Origin: Taeniopygia guttata | Taxonomy: Eukaryota > Chordata > Aves > Passeriformes > Estrildidae | Assembly: GCF_048771995.1 (NCBI RefSeq) | Contig: NC_133030.1 | Coordinates: 59,986,001 to 60,050,000, forward strand | Direction of reading: 5' to 3' | Length of the DNA: 64,000 bases | Shown here: piece after piece, positions 1 to 6,776 of the stretch | How the letters are laid out: every line of letters starts with the position of its first letter | How positions within the stretch are numbered: the stretch's first letter is position 1 | Notes under the pieces: model-generated | What the model saw: the letters and a program-made list of their open reading frames with translations, nothing else | The model's database searches: none | Told to the model about the DNA's origin: nothing | Position numbers and translations under genes: made by a program

Positions 1-261
1 GCTCCGTTAAGGTGTGTGGTACAATAGGCCCAATATCTCATAGGGAACACGAAACAAGAGAATAGAGAAATTGATGCTTCCCGAGAAGTGGCTGAACATT
101 GCTCGTCTATGAGAAGTAGAGAATAAATGTTTTTTCTCCTTTACTTTTGCATGCACAAACTCAATTTTTTCACTTTAATTAACAGCCTTATCTCAACTGA
201 CTACTTGTTTTCCATTTTATGTTCTCTCCCCTGTCACACTAGGAAAGGGAGTGTGATGGAG
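1..261. other. Unassigned spacer, possible LTR-derived sequence
   Basis: This stretch is continuous with the end of the preceding unit (compare 10962-11677). It contains AATAAA on the + strand near 122 followed by a T-rich run, which resembles the end of an LTR, but I could not find matching ends or a target-site duplication. No coding potential is evident. Confidence 0.35.
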
Positions 262-900
262 TGGCTTAGTGACCACCTGGCATTCAGCCAAGGTGAACCC
301 ATTTTAAAAAAGGGTAGAAAGGAACACTCTGGAAATGACCAACCCATCAGCCTCATGTCAGTGCCTCGGAAGACCACGGAACACATCCTCCTTGAAGGTA
401 TGCTAAGGCACATGGAGAACAGGGAGGTGATTTGGGACAGCCGAGGGGGAGTCTTGCCTGACCTACCCAGTGGCCTTCAATGATGGATCGAGTACATGAA
501 GGGACAAGGGCAAGGCTACAGGTGGCATTTATCTGGACTACCGTACAGCCTTTGACATGATCCCCAAAACATTCTCCCTAAATTTGAGAGAGATAGATTT
601 GGTGCCTGGACTGTTGGACGGGTAAGAAATTGCATGCATGGTGCTTCCAGAGATCAACAGCTAAGAGTCAGGATGGACCTCAAAGTTCTGTTCTCTGAGC
701 AATGTCTATTAATATCTTCATTCATCCTGTACACAGAGGTATCCTCAGCAGGTTTGCTGATGTCACCAAGCAGCAGCTGACACACCTGAAGAATGGAATG
801 ACTACTAAAGAGATGTGATGTGCTTGAGGAGTGGAACCATAGCAGTCTCATGTGGTTTAAAAAGATCAAGTATGAGGTGCTGCACCTGAGTCAGGGTAGG
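262..900 (+). mobile_element. CR1 LINE fragment, reverse-transcriptase remnant
   Basis: Conceptual translation gives pieces matching the avian CR1 reverse transcriptase: ILKKGRKEHSGNDQPISL, ILLEGMLRHMENREVI, then a frame change and a segment resembling the LDYRKAFD block (near 530-560), then EEWNHSSLMWFKKIKYEVL near 825-880. Family counterparts are the GNYRPVSL, ILLEAMLRHMENKEVI and LEEWAHVNLMKFNKAKCKVLHL stretches. It is 5'-truncated, interrupted by several stops and frameshifts, and not functional. In this unit a 9-bp stretch present in the others is missing near 298. Confidence 0.85.
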
Positions 901-1498
901 TCTCAGGATACATGCAGGCACAGTCCGGCCGCAGGATGCCAAGAGGATGGGAGCTCCTGCCTGTCTGTGCCCTGTCAGCCTGTTGTGTAGGCCCCAAGGC
1001 AGCCAGGCTGTTCCTACAGCACCGTGTCCCTCGCTCTCTGTGCCCGGCACCTGCGGCCCTGCTGCCCTGCTCCCGGAGCCCTGTCCCCGGGCAGAGCCGT
1101 TCCCTGCCCGGGCACTGCCCCTTGGGGTGCTCCCTGCTGTGGCCTGGGCTGGCCCCAGAGCAGGGTCCCCCTGCGGGTGGCCCCGGGCGGGCCGCGTGTC
1201 CCCGGCCGGCTGTGCCCGGGCAGCTGCCTCAGCCGTGAGGGCTGCAGAGCTGCGGGAGCCCACGGCTCTCTGCCGGCCGCGCTCCAGAGCTCCCAGCTCC
1301 AGCTGGCAGGGCCTCAGCGCCCGCCCTGTGCCCTCCCGCAGGGACAGGCAGGCCAGGCCCTGCTTGCTGCCCTCACGGCGGCATTCCTGGCCCCTGCGCT
1401 CTCCAAGGGCTTCTCCAGGGGCACCCTCCTGCGGCCTTTGGGTCCCTGCACGGGAGCCGTGAGAGACCGGCACAGGGGCTGTTGGCAAGGGCCTGGAG
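901..1498. other. GC-rich, CpG-rich block inside CR1
   Basis: About 0.6 kb that is far richer in G+C than its flanks. By eye there are about 30 CpGs in the 460 bp from 1021 on. It lies exactly between the CR1 reverse-transcriptase remnant and the CR1 3' end, so it replaced or was inserted into the middle of that element. Both strands are open for 150-240 codons in several frames, but the predicted peptides are Ala/Gly/Pro/Arg-rich and low in complexity, which is expected of GC-rich DNA with few stop codons. I do not recognise a gene. It could be a CpG-island-like promoter or captured host sequence. Confidence 0.5.
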
Positions 1499-1770
1499 GG
1501 ACAGCGCCAGGGCCAGTGGCTTCCCACTGACAGAGGGCAGCCTTAGGCTGGAGCTGTGCAAGGACTTCTGCTCTCTGAGGCTGCTGAGCCTCTGGCCCAC
1601 GCTGCCCACAGGAGCTGTGGCTGCCCCATCCCTGGCTGTGTTCCAGGCCAGCTTGGATGGGCCTTGGAGCAACCTGGCCTAGCGGAAGGTGTCCCTGCCC
1701 TTGGCAGCAGGGCTGGGACAAGACAATTTCTAAGCACCCTTCCAAGCCAAGGCATTCTGGGATTCTGTGA
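1499..1770 (+). mobile_element. CR1 LINE 3' end
   Basis: The sequence follows the CR1 3' consensus closely: agctgtggctgccccatccc, then tggatgggccttggagcaac, then gaaggtgtccctgccc. It ends with the tandem tip gggattctgtga, the CR1 3' hallmark. It has the same orientation as the reverse-transcriptase remnant upstream, so both are probably parts of one insertion separated by the GC-rich block. Confidence 0.88.
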
Positions 1771-2903
1771 TCAGAGGGGCTGGGGGTGGCTTGGCTTAAT
1801 TTCGGCTAGAGATAATTCACCGCTCTGAGTTTGGTTGAGTTCAAGGAGTCATGTTCATGAGCCCAGATTCACAGCCCGTGACATTTACCACTACTATAGG
1901 CCTGGCTGAGATCAATAAAGTCTTGCACACTCCAGATTCTGCACAAATTGCCTTTTATTGACACCAGAGCAAAGCGTTTTCCTGTTTGCTACTTATAAAT
2001 GCACTAACTCTAGAGCAGGAATATGGGTTGTAACAGATAGTAAGACTGGATATGGCTTTACATCTGTACAAAATTTATTATCACGCATGTAATTTATTAT
2101 AGGCATATGATATAGAATATATATTACAGAGTTATATTCATATTTAATGTATACAGCAAGTATATATCAGATGTATGCTATATATGTAATAAATATATCT
2201 ATTTTATCAAAAACCTTCCAGACATAAAGGGACTATGAGCAACAATATGTGTCATAACAGACACTGACAATAAATATGTGTTCTACTGTTACTATTTAAA
2301 CAAAATTACATATGCAACTCTTTAAAATTACTTTTTATCCTTATGTAACTCCATATTTCATATTTTGATATTATTTCTATTACTATATTGTTTGGATTTA
2401 TCGTATTTTACTAGTATATATGATAATTCATAAACTTTATAGTATATAACAGGAATACACAATATATCTATCTATGAAACAAAATCCTTGATTCTGCTAT
2501 AGATTAAATTTCATGTCAGCTCCAACACAGGTGGTCTAATGCTGACATAAAGGTGTCTCTTCCAGGGACATGGAGAGGCTCCATCCATTGACTCATCCCG
2601 GGTCACCAGTGCCAGTTTTCCCTCATACTGTCTGCCCCATTTCTTTTTTTCTTTTTCTGTCCCAGATTCCCACTTTTTTCATGCTTGAAATTTCAGCTCT
2701 CCTCAAAGGCAGGGAAGAACTGCATATTGCAGGTGGGGTTTGGAGACTTCAGCTCAGCATGTAGAGCAGGGCTCAATGACAACTGGGTGCCTTTTTTGGA
2801 AAGTGAAATGATAGAAAGAAGTAGAATAAACCCTCCCGTGGCAGTCCATCTTCTGAGGTGCCAGCAGAGGCTGTTGGACCTTCTCCAGAGCCTTTGCACG
2901 CAT
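1771..2903. other. AT-rich spacer and downstream flank of ITPRIPL1-like gene
   Basis: From about 1960 to 2500 the DNA is strongly AT-rich with many TATATA-type runs and no coding potential. An AATAAA on the + strand lies near 1914. From 2561 on, base composition returns to normal; this part probably belongs to the 3' UTR or downstream flank of the minus-strand gene. I could not pick a poly(A) site for that gene, because TTTATT occurs many times in the AT-rich part. Confidence 0.5.
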
Positions 2904-2948
2904 CCTCTTCTCCTTAGCACCAAATTTGTTGGTGCTAAGGAGAAGAGG
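2904..2948 (-). repeat. Perfect inverted repeat / hairpin in presumed 3' UTR
   Basis: Arms of 20 bp (2904-2923, cctcttctccttagcaccaa, and 2929-2948) are exact reverse complements around a 5-nt loop. On the transcribed minus strand the hairpin begins 72 nt after the stop codon of the ITPRIPL1-like gene. All six units carry it with the same arms, loop and spacing. Its role is unknown; RNA stability, localisation or 3'-end processing are possible, as is a relic of a small inverted duplication. Confidence 0.92.
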
Positions 2949-3020
2949 TGGTTGTCTGCTGCCAGCTGCGAGCAGCACAAGCACAGCTCTGTGCACATGG
3001 CCATGGCTCCTGCCCTTCCT

Positions 3021-4580
3021 TCAGTTATCCTCTCCGAGAGCGATTCTTTTGAACCTCTTGTGCAGCAGCCGGTAATCCCGCATTGCCTGGGCGTGGGCAG
3101 CCGGCCGCTGCGCCAGGTGACGGAAGAGATTGGATGTCCTACCCACTTTTACATCTGGGGGTAAATTGATGTCCTGAGGAAACGTCCGGTTACCCACAAT
3201 GAAGTGCTCGAGGAATTTTTGTTGCAAACATATATGCAGGCTGTCCCTGATGTCCGTCAGTCGCTCCCGGAGATGTCCCCTGCGCCACGATGACGCGGGC
3301 ATGGCAATGAGCAGGTGCATGACAATGGTCTTCATGGTGTAGGTGGTAAAGCTGAGGCCCCGAACAAGGCAGGAGAAGAACTGAAGGCATTTGAGGTGCA
3401 AGCTGTCAGGGGGGGCCTGCCTGGCAATGTACTTGAAGAACTCAGCCTCTGCCACAGCGTAGGACTCACGCCAGATTGTGCTTAGTGTGTAGGCCTCTCT
3501 AGGTTGGCTGCTCACAAAGACGGCTGAGTCACCTCTCCGCACCCCGAACAGCGTCTCAATCCTGAAGCTTTCTTCACCATTGGTCACCTTGAATTGGCAG
3601 GAGCGTGCGGAGGGCAGCAGCGTTAAATGCCAGTTGTGTGACTGAGGGAAAGCTGGCCACATTGTTTTCACCAGTTGCCGGAACCAGCGGGCAGTCTTCT
3701 GCACGTCCAGGTAGGAGTCGGTGCACAGGGTGTCTAGGAGGCTGGGTTCCTGATTGCTCCTCAGCTCCTCCTCGGGGTGGTGCAGGAAGCACAGCATGTT
3801 CTCACCCAGCTGCTGCCCCGTGCAGGTGCACTCCAGCTGCACGCGGACACGGAAGTTCCTCACGTGCCTCTGCCTCGCGCTGTCCAGCTCCAGGTGGAAG
3901 CTGTGGCCTCGGGGAGGAGTCATGGGTATGAGCACACGGTACACGACATCCTGCTCACGGGGACTCCAACCTTCAAAGGCACTGCCCACCCCGATGGCTC
4001 GGTGCAGGACTGGGTAGAAACTGAAAGACAAGACATGCGCAAAGTAAAATGTATAATTGTCCATCAGGTCAGTTACCCACCCACAGCCTCTCTGCAGGTC
4101 CTGTGCAGGCCACTGTATGCGCTCCATTATATCTTGTCCAACACGATCGTCAACATCGTTGTCTTCTTCTTGGACTACATTTTCAACATCACTGTCGTTG
4201 TTTTCTGCAAGTGCAGCCCCATTGACAACATCAATTCCATCACTGTCATCTTCATTTCCAGCAACATCGCCAACTTCCTCTTCATTTGCACCATGGTTTT
4301 CTTCTTCATTCTGCTCTCTCCTCGGGCTGCTTTTCCACCCAATAATCCACAGGACCAAGACCAGGGCCAGGAGCACAGCAACAGCTAAGAGCTGCAAGTG
4401 TGGCATCTTCTTCTGGGAGAGCTGCTCCACCTCCTGCTCCAGCCGGAGCATCTCCCATTCCAGGTACTTTGCACGCGCTTCCATGCGCCAACGTGTTTCC
4501 TCATCCAAAGCATCACCCACGGGCGGCGGGTACTGGATGAGACGTTGCAAGAGCGCGAACAGGGACACGACTGGATCCAT
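3021..4580 (-). CDS. ITPRIPL1-like protein (Mab-21 family), copy 1
   Basis: A 519-residue protein of the inositol 1,4,5-trisphosphate receptor-interacting protein-like 1 family. In order: a short N-terminus; a charged helical, coiled-coil-like stretch (about 28-60); one hydrophobic membrane segment (about 61-82); a very acidic linker (about 89-150); and the Mab-21 nucleotidyltransferase-like fold to the C-terminus, with GVGSAFEGW (197-205), EQD (209-211) and TPPRGHSFHLEL (221-232). The frame is open 45 codons further upstream, but the ATG at 4580 is preferred: it sits in ACCATGG directly after a splice acceptor (pyrimidine tract then CAG, intron edge at 4584), and family members start at this MD. 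A matching GTGAGT donor at 4887 gives a 304-bp intron after a non-coding exon. Residues specific to the copy-1/copy-3 type: Pro60, Phe186, Ile218. Family assignment is firm; the biochemical function of bird copies is not known to me. Human ITPRIPL1 is a membrane protein. Confidence 0.93.
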   Translation of the reverse strand: MDPVVSLFALLQRLIQYPPPVGDALDEETRWRMEARAKYLEWEMLRLEQEVEQLSQKKMPHLQLLAVAVLLALVLVLWIIGWKSSPRREQNEEENHGANEEEVGDVAGNEDDSDGIDVVNGAALAENNDSDVENVVQEEDNDVDDRVGQDIMERIQWPAQDLQRGCGWVTDLMDNYTFYFAHVLSFSFYPVLHRAIGVGSAFEGWSPREQDVVYRVLIPMTPPRGHSFHLELDSARQRHVRNFRVRVQLECTCTGQQLGENMLCFLHHPEEELRSNQEPSLLDTLCTDSYLDVQKTARWFRQLVKTMWPAFPQSHNWHLTLLPSARSCQFKVTNGEESFRIETLFGVRRGDSAVFVSSQPREAYTLSTIWRESYAVAEAEFFKYIARQAPPDSLHLKCLQFFSCLVRGLSFTTYTMKTIVMHLLIAMPASSWRRGHLRERLTDIRDSLHICLQQKFLEHFIVGNRTFPQDINLPPDVKVGRTSNLFRHLAQRPAAHAQAMRDYRLLHKRFKRIALGEDN

Positions 4581-4888
4581 GGTCTGCAGGAGGAGGGAGA
4601 GAAGGCCTTGAGTGGGGAAGGGAGGGTGGGAACTACTGGTTGCTGCAGGGAGGACAGGATGCTCAGGGTTCTGGGCGCAGGAAGGACAGGGCCCCAGACA
4701 GCTGGCAGGCAGCAAGGGCTATCCCAGTGCCCCTGGAGCTGCAGCAGCAGCAGCAGCCCTGTGGCCTGCCCAAGGCTCTCCCATGAGGGGCTGTCCCTGC
4801 AGGCAGGGGGAGAAGCCAGCCCCGGTTGCAGCGTTTCTGCCCCAGCCCTTGTCCCCAGCCCAGCCTCCGCGCCGCGTGTGTACTCACC

Positions 4889-4985
4889 GCTTGCCCAAGC
4901 AATAGAGGGCCAGCATTAACCTGCAGGGGCCTTTTATTGCTTCCCCCTCTGTGACACGTCCTCTGTGATGTGACAGGTGTCAGAG
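4889..4985 (-). promoter_or_regulatory. Core promoter of ITPRIPL1-like copy 1
   Basis: On the minus strand a TATA-like GCAATAAAAG lies at 4940-4931, roughly 45 bp upstream of the GTGAGT donor, which implies a first exon of only about 20 nt if TATA-directed initiation is correct. About 25 bp further upstream other units have TGACATCA, one base from a cAMP-response element, inside the near-palindrome TGTGACATCACA. Here one base differs (4966-4973 reads tgatgtga on +), which breaks that site. The promoter call is inferred from motif spacing. Confidence 0.6.
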
Positions 4986-5507
4986 CGCATCACAGCCCAG
5001 CCAACCCCACCCTTTGTGACCTCAGCCAGCTCCTCCCTCAGGAACTCAGAAAGGCCCTGGTGCACTGCTTAAGGCTGCTTTTGAGTGAAGCTTCTTCAAA
5101 TAACTCCCATTGTTCTCTCTTTTGGATTTACTTTCATCTGCCTTCCACTCACAATCTCATAGATATCCCTGTTGGAAGGCGCCCTTGAGGATCATTGAGT
5201 CTAAGCTTTGACTCCTCACGGGTTGAGCTACACTCAAATCTCAGAATCAGAGTGGTTGAAAAAGTCCCTGAAGATCCCACAGTGTGACCGCGAACCCAAC
5301 ACTGCCTACTCCTTTAAGAAATGGAGTCCTCAAATATTCCATGCCTTTTCAATCCCTCCAAGAGTGGGGACTCAGCTATTTCCCTAGGCAGCCACTTTCC
5401 ACACTTGACAGTACTTTTGATGAAAGCAGTTTTTCTAAGATCCAATCTAAATATCTATATCTGATGCAACGTGAGGTCATTTTCCTTATTCTTATTGCTT
5501 GTTTCCT

Positions 5508-6178
5508 TGTGTCACTGGACAAGTGGGATGTTCAGACATGTCCATTGTTTGCCAAAGATTTTGTCAACAGTTCATGTTTAAGAAATCACTCTGGCCCGCA
5601 AGTTCTAAAGATCAAATCTATTTATAAAATTAATTATTTATTAAACAAACAAGAGATAATAGATGAAAGATCTCGGAGTTACTTACTACTCAGTATAAAA
5701 CTAAAAGGAACTAGAAGTAGATTAAACCATAACAAACAATGTACAACATGGAGGTATCTATATTAAAGCTTGTCAAAGAAACAGGAGTCAAATCTTACAC
5801 ACCACAGTGATGATGATGATAATTATTTGGATGTCTTTCACTTAACCTCCTCAGCAGTAATTGCAAAACAAGTGTCCTTGTCCACAAGAGAAACACCACA
5901 CATTTCCAGAGAAATGTATAGAAAATTTCTTCTTTGTGAAAGTTTGGTATGGCTTTTTAGAGTTATAAAGTGAGGTGCCTGTCAGTCAGAAATCCAGCTT
6001 GTCTTTCCAGATCTCACTTTAACAGGAAGATGTTTCTTGGCAGCTGGGAGATGCCAGCCCACTGTTAGCCCCACAGTGCCAAAAGAAGTCACTGCAAGTC
6101 TGTTATTCCTGTTTGAATTACCTGTCCAGGTAACAAACCACAGATCAGCTCTTGAGCAGAATGAGATGCCCTGCCACA
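5508..6178 (-). mobile_element. Probable solo LTR (671 bp) inside antisense CR1
   Basis: The insertion point is set by CR1 sequence that would otherwise read gcttgtttcctgggag, as in the other antisense CR1 at 10482-10961. The inserted piece begins TGTG and ends CACA. Read on the minus strand it carries a TATA-like CTTTATAAC and later an AATAAA, which fits an LTR. It is exactly 671 bp in all five complete units, so it predates the array. The target duplication is not clear and the family is not identified. Confidence 0.45.
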
Positions 6179-6287
6179 CCTGGGAGAATAAATCAATCCC
6201 CACCCGGCTACAGCCTCCCTTCAGGGAGCTGTAGGGAACTGTAAGGTGCCTCTGAGGTGCTTTTTCTCTCTGCTAAACACCCCCACT

Positions 6288-6735
6288 ATTGCAGTGGGCA
6301 GTGTTCTGAGTGCCATGACCTTTCTGAAGAAGCCTCTCAAAACACCTCGCCGTCTGTGCTCACACCGGGTGATTTCAGCTCTTTTATGATCCGGGCGACG
6401 CAGAAGAAGAGACGGGGTCTTTGTGGGGAGTTCCAAGGTGAGCCTTTATTGAGCTTCTTCCTTGAGATGGTCCAGGGACGCAGAGCCACTCAGGCTGGGA
6501 AAGCAGGGATTTACACAGGGATCTTGAGGGGCGGGACAGAACACTAGGGCCAACGGGATGAGGGCACAGGGGTGGAGTGAGGGGGAAGGGCCAATGGGAT
6601 ACATTAAATCTGCATGTCACAACAAGGCGTGCTGGGAGAAGCCTTTATCCTCAACCTAAGTGGGTATGGCTTGAGAGGTTTTCCCTCCAGGGGAGTGCTG
6701 TGGATTCTTTCCCTCTTGGCCCACCAGCCTCCACA
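6288..6735 (-). mobile_element. Solo LTR (448 bp) inside antisense CR1
   Basis: Flanked by a 7-bp direct repeat ccccact (6281-6287 and 6736-6742), which restores a continuous CR1 when one copy is removed. On the minus strand it starts TGTGGAGG, has two ATTGGCCC/GTTGGCCC CCAAT-type boxes, an AATAAAGG signal and a U5-like tail. No internal region is present, so it is a solo LTR fossil of an endogenous retrovirus. It is shared by all complete units and therefore older than the duplications. Confidence 0.7.
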
Positions 6736-6776
6736 CCCCACTTCCCTCAGCCCTTCTTCATCAGACTTGTGCTCTT

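Larger units (their letters stand above)
5170..6776 (-). mobile_element. Antisense CR1 3' region, split by two LTR-like insertions
   Basis: CR1 3' sequence in reverse orientation. A short 3'-tip piece lies at 5170-5205, followed by a longer stretch (about 5242-5507) with the family phrases gaatcagagtggttgaaaaa, ctccaagagtggggactcag and ttctaagatccaatctaaat. CR1 resumes at 6179-6287 (cctgggagaataaatc, ctacagcctcccttcaggga) and again at 6736-6776 (ttccctcagcccttc). The gaps are the 671-bp and 448-bp insertions listed separately. A 160-codon + strand frame (5284-5766) crosses this region and is not a gene. Confidence 0.82.

Noticed and set aside
127-483. 118-121-codon frame near each unit start
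   Set aside because: Its second half is the CR1 reverse-transcriptase remnant and its first half is unassigned AT-rich sequence. Not a host gene.
805-1527. Minus-strand 240-codon frame and several + strand frames in the GC-rich block
   Set aside because: Low-complexity Ala/Gly/Pro/Arg composition, frames altered by a one-base indel between units, and overlap with CR1 sequence at both ends.
2904-2948. Reading the hairpin as a histone-type stem-loop or a known microRNA precursor
   Set aside because: The stem is 20 bp with a 5-nt loop, unlike the short histone stem-loop, and the loop is tighter than usual for a microRNA precursor. I recognise no known sequence.
3777-4388. + strand frames of 184-203 codons opposite the ITPRIPL1-like gene
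   Set aside because: They are antisense shadows of the acidic and membrane-spanning part of the real gene and recur only because that gene is conserved.
4581-4715. Longer 564-residue version of the ITPRIPL1-like protein
   Set aside because: The extra 45 codons lie upstream of a strong splice acceptor and the ACCATGG start; related proteins start at the MD that follows.
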